Source: an uncultured Marinobacter sp.
Lineage (GTDB): Bacteria; Pseudomonadota; Gammaproteobacteria; Pseudomonadales; Oleiphilaceae
Assembly (NCBI RefSeq): GCF_947259545.1
Contig: NZ_CAMYMK010000002.1
Location: 992,001-1,056,000, forward strand
Reading direction: 5' to 3'
Length of the DNA: 64,000 nucleotides
A program made the position numbers and the translations under genes. The notes beneath the pieces were generated by a model. The model made no database searches, was not told where the DNA came from, and worked only from the letters and a program-made list of their open reading frames with translations. How positions within the stretch are numbered: the stretch's first letter is position 1; the number at the start of each line of letters is the position of its first letter. Below are positions 1 to 10,195 of this stretch, piece by piece.

Positions 1-45
1 CAGGCTTGGAGTCATGGGGGCTTGCCCTCGAAGTTAAGTCGGTCA

Positions 46-130
46 CGGGGTGGGGGTACCTTTTCTGCAGGAACAAAGGTGTCTGAGCGCAGCGAGTTCT
101 TTTTCCGAAAGAAAAGGTACCTCCACCCCG
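46..130. repeat. Long intergenic hairpin repeat, copy A
   Basis: A 21-base arm at 46-66 pairs with 110-130 with a single G-T mismatch. The 43-base loop holds the core GTCTGAGCGCAGCGAGTT at 81-98. The same core, in either orientation, sits in the loop of three other hairpins in this window, whose arms have different sequences. The outer part of the arm is G-rich (GGGGTGGGGG) and the inner part ends in a T-run. It lies just past the stop of the reductase at 182-943. Nothing else is visible in 1-181. Confidence 0.8.
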
Positions 131-181
131 GGACCAGCCCCCCAAGCGAGGCCAGTCACTAAGGCAGGAGCGTAGACAGGG

Positions 182-943
182 TCAGAGCCGCAAAGCCCCA
201 TCCACCTCGATCATCCGACCGGACATATAGTCATTCTCAAAAATAAACGCCGCAGCCGAGGCAATCTCCTCCGGCTTGCCCATGCGCTTGAGCGGGATGC
301 CGGCGGTCATTTTCTCCAGGGCTTCCGGTTTCATGGACGCGGTCATCTCGGTCTCGATAAAGCCTGGGGCAATGCCCATGCAGCGAATACCATAGCGCGC
401 CAGCTCTTTCGCCCAAACCGGAACCAGAGCGGACACCCCGGCCTTGGCCGCGGAGTAGTTGCTCTGGCCCATATTGCCGGCGCGGGAGATGGAAGCGATG
501 TTGATGATCGCGCCCTGGTCGCCGTTCTTGATCATCTGGGTTGCAGCTTCACGGCCACACAGGAAAACACCGGTCAGGTTCACATCGATGACCGCCTGCC
601 ACTGGGACAGCTCCATGCGCTTGGTGATTTCGCCGTCTTTGGCTTTGACCATCAGGCCATCACGGAGGATGCCGGCGTTGTTGATCAGGCCATTCAGCTG
701 ACCAAAGTCAGAGGCGATCGCGGCAAAGGTTCTTTCCACGTCTTCTTCTTTCGCTACGTTGCAAACATAGACTTTGGCATCACCGCCCGCCTGCTTGCAG
801 GCTTCGGCAGCTTCTTCCAGTTTTTCCGGCATCAGGTCGATCAGCGCGAGTTTGACGCCTTTGGCTGCCAGGTATTCGGCCATGGCGCGGCCCAGTCCCT
901 GGCCACCGCCGGTAATTGCAATCACGGAATCTTGAAGTTTCAT
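182..943 (-). CDS. SDR family 3-oxoacyl-ACP reductase-like (FabG-like)
   Basis: A 253-residue classical short-chain dehydrogenase/reductase, expected to be cytosolic and to reduce a 3-oxoacyl thioester or a similar ketone with NAD(P)H. The Rossmann motif GGGQGLG is at residues 12-18, NNAG at 88-91, a candidate catalytic serine near 151, and the YSAAK pair is Tyr163/Lys167. The C-terminal stretch with GRMIEVDGAL is typical of FabG relatives. The length matches the family. It is a lone gene, not in a fab cluster, and is divergent from fxsA, so it is probably not the housekeeping FabG. AGGG lies about seven bases before the ATG. The substrate cannot be told from sequence; the SDR assignment is secure. 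Confidence 0.9.
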   Translation of the reverse strand: MKLQDSVIAITGGGQGLGRAMAEYLAAKGVKLALIDLMPEKLEEAAEACKQAGGDAKVYVCNVAKEEDVERTFAAIASDFGQLNGLINNAGILRDGLMVKAKDGEITKRMELSQWQAVIDVNLTGVFLCGREAATQMIKNGDQGAIINIASISRAGNMGQSNYSAAKAGVSALVPVWAKELARYGIRCMGIAPGFIETEMTASMKPEALEKMTAGIPLKRMGKPEEIASAAAFIFENDYMSGRMIEVDGALRL

Positions 944-1063
944 GTTTTGCCCTAACTAAGTTCTACAGTGGTTTACGTTTTCTGTGTATCCGAATGCTTC
1001 TTGTTGGTGCGCGGAGTATATCAGAGAGTGTTTTGGCTGGTGGCGGATACCGAGGAGGCCCTT

Positions 1064-1591
1064 TTGTCCGTGTTTCTGTTTCTTTTTATTGTCATGCCCA
1101 TTGCCGAGATGGCGGTGCTGATCAAGGTCGGCGGCATGATCGGCGTATTGAATACCATAGGGCTGGTCCTGCTGACAGCGGTGGTGGGTGCCTGGTTGTT
1201 GCGTCAGCAAGGGTTGGCGACGTTATTGCGGGCGAATCAGCGGCTGAACAGCGGTGAACTGCCGGCAAAGGAAGTGGCCGAGGGACTGGTGCTGGCGGTG
1301 GGTGGTGCGCTGCTGCTGACCCCGGGCTTTATTACTGACACGATCGGATTCCTCTGCCTGATACCGGGTACCCGGCACTGGTTTGTCGCGCAGGTGCTGA
1401 AACGGCTGGTGGTCTCCGGCCAGACCCGCAGCTTTCATTTCCAGGCCGGCGGTGGACAGGGGCCCTTCGGCAACCGTGAAAACCCCTTTGGCCAGCAGCG
1501 TCCATTCGACCGTGATGCCAATGGCGACATCATAGACGGTGAGTATCGCGACGAAACCAGGCGCGATAACGACCGCATCGAAAAAAAGTAA
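1064..1591 (+). CDS. fxsA: FxsA family membrane protein
   Basis: FxsA is an inner-membrane protein of poorly known function; in E. coli its overproduction relieves exclusion of phage T7 by F plasmids. The 175-residue product shows hydrophobic segments near residues 2-20, 27-45 and 70-95, then a hydrophilic Gly/Gln/Asn/Arg-rich tail. That fits the usual 150-180 residues and topology. A longer reading from 968 adds 32 residues unlike the family. TTG at 1064 is preferred because GAGGAGG at 1052-1058 is five bases upstream and the protein then begins directly with the first membrane segment. It lies just upstream of groES, a common FxsA neighbourhood in gammaproteobacteria. Confidence 0.85.
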   Translation: MSVFLFLFIVMPIAEMAVLIKVGGMIGVLNTIGLVLLTAVVGAWLLRQQGLATLLRANQRLNSGELPAKEVAEGLVLAVGGALLLTPGFITDTIGFLCLIPGTRHWFVAQVLKRLVVSGQTRSFHFQAGGGQGPFGNRENPFGQQRPFDRDANGDIIDGEYRDETRRDNDRIEKK

Positions 1592-1610
1592 AAAAATTTC
1601 TATCGCGGGT

Positions 1611-1639
1611 GTTGAAAATACCTACCCGCTACCCCAAAT
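1611..1639 (+). promoter_or_regulatory. Sigma-32-type heat-shock promoter of groESL
   Basis: GTTGAAA at 1611-1617 and CCCCAAAT at 1632-1639 are separated by 14 bases, close to the sigma-32 consensus CTTGAAA and CCCCATNT. It is 149 bases upstream of the groES start and is the only good match in this intergenic region. Heat-shock control is inferred from the match. Confidence 0.65.
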
Positions 1640-1706
1640 AGAAGACACAAGTTCGCTGCGGGCTGATATCCACTGTAAAACAGGCGGTTATCAAGCCGGG
1701 CAATTT

Positions 1707-1732
1707 GTCGGATTACGCGTTGCGGATCCGAC
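1707..1732 (+). repeat. GTCGGATTACG inverted repeat in the groES leader
   Basis: GTCGGAT at 1707-1713 pairs perfectly with ATCCGAC at 1726-1732 across a 12-base loop. It lies between the heat-shock-type promoter and groES, about 55 bases before the start codon, and is followed by a short T-run. The first 11 bases match the minus strand of the hairpin at 17991-18021, so it may be a short REP-like element or a leader structure. Confidence 0.55.
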
Positions 1733-1787
1733 TTTTAAACAGCAAATGTCATTGCCACATTAATCTGACTATTGGAGAAGCCGAGCA

Positions 1788-2075
1788 ATGAAAATTCGTC
1801 CGCTACACGATCGTGTTGTCGTGCGCCGTAAGGAAGAAGAAGAGAAAACCGCAGGTGGCATCGTGCTGCCGGGTAATGCCAAAGAGAAGCCGTCTCAGGG
1901 TGAAGTGATCGCCGTGGGTAATGGCCGGGTCCTCGACAATGGCGAAACCCGTGCTCTGGCGGTACAGGTGGGTGACACCGTGGTTTTCGGTCAGTACGCC
2001 GGTAACACCGTAAAGGTTGACGGTGAAGAGCTCCTGATCATGAGCGAGAACGATATCTACGGCGTGCTTGAGTGA
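1788..2075 (+). CDS. groES: Co-chaperonin GroES
   Basis: The 10-kDa co-chaperonin forms the heptameric lid of GroEL and closes the folding chamber in the cytosol. The 95-residue product has the family length. It starts [14 protein letters not shown], carries the mobile-loop region [10 protein letters not shown] near residues 20-30, and ends in the typical [15 protein letters not shown] lies about 11 bases before the ATG. groEL follows after 78 bases in the usual bicistronic order, and a sigma-32-like promoter precedes it. Identification is certain. Confidence 0.99.
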   Translation: MKIRPLHDRVVVRRKEEEEKTAGGIVLPGNAKEKPSQGEVIAVGNGRVLDNGETRALAVQVGDTVVFGQYAGNTVKVDGEELLIMSENDIYGVLE

Positions 2076-2135
2076 TCGCGAAAGCGACCGGCACGAACTC
2101 TCATTATTCCGATTGATTCAACGAATTCGGTTTAA

Positions 2136-3806
<1,671 letters not shown>

Positions 3807-3844
3807 GCCCCCACAACCTCCCTCCGCAAGCCGGAGACCCTGAA

Positions 3845-3879
3845 AACCCGCGCAGGCATCATCCTGCGCGGGTTTTTTT
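3845..3879 (+). terminator. Rho-independent terminator after groEL
   Basis: AACCCGCGCAGG at 3845-3856 pairs with CCTGCGCGGGTT at 3863-3874 around a six-base loop, and a T-run continues to 3879. It closes the groESL operon 38 bases past the stop codon. Confidence 0.9.
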
Positions 3880-3972
3880 GTTAAAAATCTTCGCCTTTAT
3901 GCATTTGTTTCATGACCCGCCATATTCCCTTTGCTAGACTCGGCAACCGGTTCATTTTAAACGTGTCGCTGA

Positions 3973-4764
3973 ATGACTGAATCCGCATCCACATCTTTTA
4001 TCCGCCCCGGCAAAGTCGTGTTGCTTTTGCTGCTTGGACTGCTTGTCTACGTGGTGGCATTGGTTGTCTGGGTTCCGGCCGGGTGGATCTGGCATCAGGC
4101 ATCGTCTCACATCACTCTTCCTTCCCAGGTGCAGGTACAGCGGGTTTCCGGTACGGTCTGGCAGGGTGATGCAGCCGCGGTGGTCGCCGGTTATCCGGTC
4201 CGTGCCGATTGGGCGCTTGGTTGGCCATCGGTATCTGCCCTGCAATGGCCGGTGTCGATCTCGCTTGTCTCATCGCAATCACGTTTGGCGGGGGACGTCA
4301 CCGTTGGCTGGCCGGGGGCCGTCCAACTGGATGCGCAAGGGCGTATTGCCGTGTCAGAGTTCGAGGATCTGATCCGCCAGAGCGGCGGCGCGATGATTGA
4401 AGGCGACGTCACCATTGACCGCCTGCAGGTTGCCTGGAAAGACAATCGCCTTGCGGACGCCCGTGGGTATGGTCGCTGGGCTGGCGGGCCGGTGACCTGG
4501 CCGATGGGTAACCAGACGGGGCGCGCGGATTTTCCGCCGATGGAGGCAAATCTGGATACGACTGACAATGGTGTCGCCCTGATCGTGCAGGAGCAGGGAG
4601 GGCAGGGGCCGGCCGCCGACGCCAGGATCCAGTGGAACGGAACGATGGAGTTGCGCGTGTACAAGCGTATGGTTGATCTGGCGGATCAGCCATGGTCGGG
4701 GTCTGCCCAGCCCGACGATGTGGTATTTCGTGTCCGGCAGCCGTTGCTGCCCGGAGGCTTCTGA
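3973..4764 (+). CDS. gspN: Type II secretion system protein GspN
   Basis: GspN is an accessory inner-membrane subunit of the type II secretion system. The 263-residue product has one N-terminal membrane helix at about residues 15-37 (hydrophobic, ending VWVPAGWIW). A periplasmic beta-rich domain follows, including the family pattern VSGTVWQG near 58-65. The length is normal. Its stop overlaps the gspC start as TGATG, implying translational coupling. The order gspN-gspC-gspD is an unusual short operon: the remaining gsp genes, E to M, are not here. The family assignment rests on motif, topology and neighbours. Confidence 0.85.
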   Translation: MTESASTSFIRPGKVVLLLLLGLLVYVVALVVWVPAGWIWHQASSHITLPSQVQVQRVSGTVWQGDAAAVVAGYPVRADWALGWPSVSALQWPVSISLVSSQSRLAGDVTVGWPGAVQLDAQGRIAVSEFEDLIRQSGGAMIEGDVTIDRLQVAWKDNRLADARGYGRWAGGPVTWPMGNQTGRADFPPMEANLDTTDNGVALIVQEQGGQGPAADARIQWNGTMELRVYKRMVDLADQPWSGSAQPDDVVFRVRQPLLPGGF

Positions 4765-5621
4765 TGGCGACGTTCTCGTTTGACCGGCAGGCACGTATCG
4801 CGAGGTTGCTCGCCAATCTGGTCCTGTTGGCTCTGGTGGTCTATCTCGGCATGACACTGGCCCGGGTCACCTGGCTGGTACTGTGGGACGAGCAACCGGT
4901 GGTTGCCAGTGCCGGGATTGACGGCCTGGGCACCAAAGGGCGTCAATCGTCCCTGAACACACCTGTGTCCAGTTACGAACTATTCGGGCGCCCCCAGGGA
5001 GAGAATCGGGTGGCTGAAGTGATTCGCCGCTCAGCACCCGAAACCGGATTGAAATTACGCCTGGAAGGGGTGTTGCTGGCGGAGCGTCCGGAGGACTCAG
5101 GTGCTATAGTTGCTGGAAGTAACGGCGAAACAGAACATTATCGGGTGGGCGATGCGCTCCCGGGTAACGCCGAATTGGCAGAAGTGGAACCGGGACGAAT
5201 CCTCATCCGCCGGAATGGACGGTATGAATCCCTGGCCTTTGAAGAGCAGGGCAGTGGTGGTTCGCTGGTTGCGGATGAACCACCGGAACCGGCAGAATCG
5301 TCTCCCGACGAGTTTATAGCCAACGCGCGGGATCAACTGGAAACTCAGGGTGCGGCGGCACTGGCGGCCTATGGGTTGTCACCAGCAGATGAATCCGGCG
5401 CTGGGGGCTATGTATATGATGGCTCCAGTGCCATGCTTAATGCCGTCAACTTGCGTCCCGGAGATGTCATAACTGCCATCAACGGACAGCGCCTGGGTGA
5501 TATTGAGCAGGACAAATCGTTGTTGGAAAGCTGGCGCACGGAGTCCCAGCTGGAAATTGAAATTGAACGGGACGGTTCCACCCTTACCGTAAGCTATGCC
5601 ATACCCGAGCAGTGGCGCTGA
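4764..5621 (+). CDS. gspC: Type II secretion system protein GspC (PDZ type)
   Basis: GspC is the inner-membrane clamp that links the cytoplasmic platform to the outer-membrane secretin GspD and helps recruit substrate. The 285-residue product has a single membrane helix at about residues 15-35. A homology-region domain with the pattern LEGVLLAERPEDSGAIV lies near 100-116. A C-terminal PDZ-like domain includes LRPGDVITAINGQRL near 233-247. The ATG overlapping the gspN stop is chosen over an upstream in-frame ATG because GGAGG lies at 4753-4757 and the protein then starts just before its membrane helix. Confidence 0.9.
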   Translation: MATFSFDRQARIARLLANLVLLALVVYLGMTLARVTWLVLWDEQPVVASAGIDGLGTKGRQSSLNTPVSSYELFGRPQGENRVAEVIRRSAPETGLKLRLEGVLLAERPEDSGAIVAGSNGETEHYRVGDALPGNAELAEVEPGRILIRRNGRYESLAFEEQGSGGSLVADEPPEPAESSPDEFIANARDQLETQGAAALAAYGLSPADESGAGGYVYDGSSAMLNAVNLRPGDVITAINGQRLGDIEQDKSLLESWRTESQLEIEIERDGSTLTVSYAIPEQWR

Positions 5622-5654
5622 TCGGGTTCATCGATAACAGGACGAAATCGCCAG

Positions 5655-7610
5655 ATGTATAACCATAAGACGAATCTGTTTCGGGCCATCGTACTGGTCC
5701 TCCTGATGCCCCTGATGTCTCTCGCCCACGCACAGGAAGAGACCTGGCGACTGAACCTCAAAGACGCTGATATCCGGGCGTTTGTGACCCAGGTGGCAGA
5801 CATCACTGGCTACAGTTTTGTGGTGGACCCGAGGGTCAAAGGCAAGGTGACGGTGTTGTCCAGTGCGGCCATGAACAAGGATGAAATCTACGATCTGTTC
5901 CTGGCGGTCTTGCAGGTGCATGGCTTCACCGCAATCCCGGGGCAAGAGGTGATCAAGGTGGTCCAGCAGGTGGACGCCAAGCAGTCGGCCGAGTCCCTTG
6001 AGCGCTTTACGGAAACTCCCTCCGAACAACTGATTACCCGGGTCATTCAGATTGATAACGCCAACGCCCTGGAACTGGTGCCGATCCTCCGGCCGTTGGT
6101 TGCCAAGTATGGTCATCTGGCTGGCGTGGCAGCGGCCAATGCCCTGATTGTTAGCGACCATTCAGCGAACATCAACCGCATTGAGCAGATTGTCCGCGAG
6201 CTGGACAGCCCATCCAAGTACGAAGTGGAAGTTATTCAGCTGGAAGAGGCGTGGGTTGGTGACATGGTGGAGCTGCTCCAGGAGCTGGCGCCTGATGAGC
6301 TGGGGCAGGGTGGTAATGAACGTGGCGCCCGCAAATACAGTGTCACCGCCGATGAACGCAGCAACCGCCTCATTCTCCGGGGAGACGAGACCTTCCGGGA
6401 CAAGATGAGAGGGCTGATTCTCAAGCTGGACCAGCCGTCGGCCAGCGGCGGTACCACGAAAGTTATTCGGTTGAAGCATGCTGATGCGAAAGGCCTGAGC
6501 GAATTGCTGAAGGGCGTTATGGGCGAACTTGCTCAGGAGGCGTCCGGGAACGGATCAGGTGCCGCCCAGTCGGGTCGTGGTCGAAATACCAGTTTTTCCG
6601 TGTTTGCTGATGAGGGGCTGAATGCCCTGGTCGTCAGGGGCGAACCTTCCATGATGCAGGAAGCGGAACAGATTGTGGCGCAGCTGGATGTTCGCCGTGC
6701 TCAGGTCTTGATTGAGGCGGCCATCGTCGAAATCAGTGACGAGCTGGGGCAGGATCTTGGCGTTCAGGTTGCCGTCGGGGATGAGTCTGGCGAGTCGACA
6801 CCGGTCGCCGGTACCAACTTTGGCAACGTTGGACGCAGCCTGGGTGACGTTTTGGGCGCGATCATAAGCGAGTCTATCATTGCTCCCGCCACTGGTGGTA
6901 TTACCGTGGGTGCCGGAGAGCGTAACGAGAATGGTGTGAGCTGGGGGGTGCTGCTTCAGGCATTGTCGACCTCGGCCTCGGCAAACCTGCTGTCCACACC
7001 AAGCATCATCACCCTGGATAACCAGGAGTCAGAGATTATTGTTGGCCAGAACGTACCGTTCCGTACCGGTGAATCCACGGTAACCGGTGATGGCACCACG
7101 AATCCCTTCACCACCATTGAGCGTCGCGACATCGGTTTGACCCTGAAAGTCACTCCGACCATCAGTGCAGACGGTCTGGTGCGTCTGGTGGTGGAGCAGA
7201 CCACCGAGAATATTGCGGAAAGTGTCGAAGACGCTTCGGACATTGTGACCAGCAAGCGTGAGATCAAAACCACGGTGTTGGCGGATGATGGCGAAACCAT
7301 CGTGCTCGGTGGCCTGATGAAGGACGACCTGCTGATTAACCGCAGCAAGGTGCCCCTGCTGGGTGATATCCCGTTGCTTGGACGGTTGTTCTCCTCTGAG
7401 TCCGAGCGCCGTATCAAGCGCAACCTGCTGGTATTCCTGCGCCCGAAGATTCTGTTGGACAAGGCTGATTCAGTGGCTATGACGTCCGAGAAGTATAATG
7501 GCTTGTGGGAAGTTAACCTGGGTGTCCGGGAGAAGCTGGGCTTGCCTGAACCCGGACAACAGCCTGAAATCGATACCCTGTTCAATCCCGGTCCGGATCG
7601 TATCCAGTAA
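5655..7610 (+). CDS. gspD: Type II secretion system secretin GspD
   Basis: The outer-membrane secretin forms the multimeric channel through which folded exoproteins leave the periplasm. The 651-residue product has a cleavable signal peptide (cut after AHA, about residue 26). Successive N0-N3 ring domains span roughly residues 30-330, and the secretin core holds VPLLGDIPLLGRLFSSE near 561-577. A Gly/Ser-rich insertion near 290-310 is usual between N2 and N3 repeats. It is the third gene of gspNCD. No pilotin gene is adjacent, and the next gene runs toward it on the other strand. Confidence 0.96.
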   Translation: MYNHKTNLFRAIVLVLLMPLMSLAHAQEETWRLNLKDADIRAFVTQVADITGYSFVVDPRVKGKVTVLSSAAMNKDEIYDLFLAVLQVHGFTAIPGQEVIKVVQQVDAKQSAESLERFTETPSEQLITRVIQIDNANALELVPILRPLVAKYGHLAGVAAANALIVSDHSANINRIEQIVRELDSPSKYEVEVIQLEEAWVGDMVELLQELAPDELGQGGNERGARKYSVTADERSNRLILRGDETFRDKMRGLILKLDQPSASGGTTKVIRLKHADAKGLSELLKGVMGELAQEASGNGSGAAQSGRGRNTSFSVFADEGLNALVVRGEPSMMQEAEQIVAQLDVRRAQVLIEAAIVEISDELGQDLGVQVAVGDESGESTPVAGTNFGNVGRSLGDVLGAIISESIIAPATGGITVGAGERNENGVSWGVLLQALSTSASANLLSTPSIITLDNQESEIIVGQNVPFRTGESTVTGDGTTNPFTTIERRDIGLTLKVTPTISADGLVRLVVEQTTENIAESVEDASDIVTSKREIKTTVLADDGETIVLGGLMKDDLLINRSKVPLLGDIPLLGRLFSSESERRIKRNLLVFLRPKILLDKADSVAMTSEKYNGLWEVNLGVREKLGLPEPGQQPEIDTLFNPGPDRIQ

Positions 7611-7615
7611 CGCGG

Positions 7616-9547
7616 TCAGGCAGGCAGTGGCGGCATCGGGCAATCCAGCTGATCCGCCACCAGCCTCATCATTTCATATTCCGTCACATCCACCCGGCCA
7701 TCGTGGGTTACACAGTGGCCAGCGGCGTCGATGATCGCCGGCTTCAGTAGAGGAGAGAGCTGGTTCAGTGTGGTCAGTGCCTGCTGAAGCTCTTTCAGTG
7801 ATACACGCGCTTGCAGGGTTCCCGCCTCCTCGTGGCTGGCAAATCCTGCCATGGCTTCCCGGTAAAGGTTATCCGCGTCCTCCCCGACCCGTGCACCTGC
7901 TCGGGCCTGCAGGCTCATGACGCACTTCAGGGCCGGTAGTACGGCTTTATAACTGCGGTATCGTACTGGCACCACTCGGGCAGACTCAGGCATCAGGTGG
8001 CGTTTCAGGAAGCTGCTCATGGCCAGCTCGAACAGGGTGACCTTCCGGTCTGCGCCAATCAGCTGTCGTACAGCGGTATGCAGTCCATCCCTTTCTTCCG
8101 GGTCGAGTTTTCGTAATGCCGGCATGGCCAGTTCCAGCGCAGGAAAACGGATGGCCGCCCCCAGGTTCTCGAGCGCAGGAAGAAATTTGTCCAGTATGTC
8201 CCCTTGGGGGCTTAGAAGCGGGTGCCGGGTAATTCGTGACAGTGCCTCTTTCTGCTCGTCTCGGGGGAGGCTGTGAATCAACAGCGCGTAGCAGAGCTGG
8301 ACGGCACCGGCGCGGGTGTAAAGCAGATTGCGGAAGGTCTGGGGGATCTGTGCGAGTAGAGCGATGGCATAGTCTTCGCCGGCCTTACTCACGGTGCCCA
8401 CGTTCTCGGAGAATCCGGTCTTTGGTTTCTCGGTACTGCGGTGCATGCCGGAAAAGCCGGAGGTATTGGCGGCAGCGGGAGCCATTTGTCCCTCGGACAG
8501 GTCCAGGGACGCCTCGGTATCCCTGAAGCGGCTGCGCAGGCGCGCCAGCATGCCAGGCTGGATAGCGTGAATGCGCTCCTCTACCGGAGGGTGCGAGGCC
8601 AGCAGGGATGACAGTTTCATGCGGGCGCTCTCCCCGAAGCACATGTGGTTCATGTCGCTGGCGTGGCTGGTGGTGTCCAGATAGCCACCTTTCAGGCCGA
8701 TCTTGAACAGCGCGCCGGCAATGCCCTCCGGGTTGCGTGTAAACTGGACCGCAGAGGCGTCGGCGAGGGTTTCCCGTTGGCGGGATACAGCGGCCTGTAT
8801 CAGTCGCCCGAAGAATACCCCGATGTAACCGATTACCATCAGGGCGAGGCCGATCAGGCCTATGGCAGCCTGCCCGCGTCCATCCCGTGACCGCGAGGAA
8901 TAGGTTGAACGGTGGAACGAGGCGCGAACCAGGAAGCCACCGATCTGCCCCAACATCAGGATGCCGGCCAGTATGGCGATCAGCCTCACGTTCAGGCGCA
9001 TGTCACCGTTGAGTATGTGGCTGAACTCATGTCCCACGACGCCCTGAAGCTCGTCCCGTGTGAGCTGGGTGAGCGCGCCGTGAGTCACCACCATGACCGC
9101 CTCACCCGGCGTGTAACCGGCGACAAATGCATTGATTCCGGTTTCGTGGTCCATCACATATAAACGGGGCACGTTTACACCGCTGGCAATGGCCATCTCC
9201 TCGACGATGTTCCGCAGCTTGCGTTCGCCCGCATCCCGGGTGTCCGGATCAAGTTCGCGAGCGCCGACCATTTTAGCCACGCGCTCGCCACCGCCGGCCA
9301 GGTCCACCCATCGTACCAGTGAGCCCAGGATGATCAGAATGACCACGGTGCCAGCCGTCATGGCGCCATGACGGCTGAGCAGCCACTGCTGGAAAGCCAG
9401 TCCGGACGACTCGCTGCGGGTGACAAAGTAACCCACAAGGCAGACCGCCAGGGTAATCAGAACCACGGCGACGAGGAAGAGGACGACAAGCAGGGTCGTA
9501 TTGCGCCGGGCGCTGGCCTGGCGCTGGAAAAAACCGGAATGAGCCAT
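7616..9547 (-). CDS. M48 family zinc metallopeptidase with C-terminal extension (HtpX-like)
   Basis: A membrane-bound M48 peptidase related to HtpX, likely acting in quality control of membrane proteins. Two N-terminal helices (about residues 18-41 and 63-80) precede the catalytic domain with the zinc motif HEFSH at 173-177. Further hydrophobic segments lie near 187-210 and 225-250. The protein is 643 residues, about twice the size of HtpX. The extra C-terminal half is soluble and resembles a TerB-like tellurite-resistance fold in tone (DGRVDVTEYEMMR at the end), which is inference. It follows lemA by 11 bases; the lemA-M48 pair recurs in bacteria. Confidence 0.88.
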   Translation of the reverse strand: MAHSGFFQRQASARRNTTLLVVLFLVAVVLITLAVCLVGYFVTRSESSGLAFQQWLLSRHGAMTAGTVVILIILGSLVRWVDLAGGGERVAKMVGARELDPDTRDAGERKLRNIVEEMAIASGVNVPRLYVMDHETGINAFVAGYTPGEAVMVVTHGALTQLTRDELQGVVGHEFSHILNGDMRLNVRLIAILAGILMLGQIGGFLVRASFHRSTYSSRSRDGRGQAAIGLIGLALMVIGYIGVFFGRLIQAAVSRQRETLADASAVQFTRNPEGIAGALFKIGLKGGYLDTTSHASDMNHMCFGESARMKLSSLLASHPPVEERIHAIQPGMLARLRSRFRDTEASLDLSEGQMAPAAANTSGFSGMHRSTEKPKTGFSENVGTVSKAGEDYAIALLAQIPQTFRNLLYTRAGAVQLCYALLIHSLPRDEQKEALSRITRHPLLSPQGDILDKFLPALENLGAAIRFPALELAMPALRKLDPEERDGLHTAVRQLIGADRKVTLFELAMSSFLKRHLMPESARVVPVRYRSYKAVLPALKCVMSLQARAGARVGEDADNLYREAMAGFASHEEAGTLQARVSLKELQQALTTLNQLSPLLKPAIIDAAGHCVTHDGRVDVTEYEMMRLVADQLDCPMPPLPA

Positions 9548-9558
9548 GGGTAGCGGCC

Positions 9559-10146
9559 TCAGAAGGCTACTTTGGGTGCCTGACGGGCGGCTGGCGACTC
9601 CAGCTCTAATTGCGCTGTGGGCTTGAAGGCAAACAGTCCGGCAATCACATTGTTGGGGAATTGTTCCCGGAAGATGTTGTAACCCATGACGCCGTCATTG
9701 TAGGCCTGACGGGCAAACGCCACCCGGTTTTCCGTGCTGGAGAGTTCTTCCATGAGTTGCTGGACTGTTTCGTTTGCTTTCAGTTCCGGGTAGTTCTCGG
9801 AGACGGCATAGAAGTTGGCCAGGGCCTTCGTCAGCAGGTTCTCTGCCGATCCCAGGCGCTGCATGCGGGTGCTTTCGCCCGGGTCGCTGGCAGCGTCTTT
9901 CTGGGCGCTGACGGCATTGTTGCGGGCTTCCATCACGGCCGTGAGCGTGTTGCTCTCGTGTGCCATGTAGGCTTTGGTGGACTCCACCAGATTAGGAATC
10001 AGGTCGTGGCGACGCTGAAGCTGGACATCGATCTGGGCAAACCCGTTCTTGAACTGGTTTCGAAGAGAGACCAGCTGGTTATAGATGTACACCAGATAGA
10101 ATACGGCAATCGCAATAACGATTAATCCAATGATGGTGGTTCCCAT
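9559..10146 (-). CDS. lemA: LemA family protein
   Basis: LemA proteins are small membrane-anchored helical-bundle proteins of unclear molecular function, often encoded next to M48 or TPM-domain genes. The 195-residue product has one N-terminal helix (residues 4-22) and the family signature QLQRRHDLIPNLVES near 42-56. ANFYAVSENYPELKAN follows further on, then a conserved ENRVAFARQAYND. The ATG at 10146 is preferred over an upstream one because CAAGGAG stands seven bases before it and the longer reading adds 22 polar residues before the membrane helix. It is translated upstream of the M48 peptidase. Confidence 0.93.
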   Translation of the reverse strand: MGTTIIGLIVIAIAVFYLVYIYNQLVSLRNQFKNGFAQIDVQLQRRHDLIPNLVESTKAYMAHESNTLTAVMEARNNAVSAQKDAASDPGESTRMQRLGSAENLLTKALANFYAVSENYPELKANETVQQLMEELSSTENRVAFARQAYNDGVMGYNIFREQFPNNVIAGLFAFKPTAQLELESPAARQAPKVAF

Positions 10147-10195
10147 GGCAACTCCTTGAAACGGGTAGGGGTAGTTCGATCTCTGGGTCTGACGG

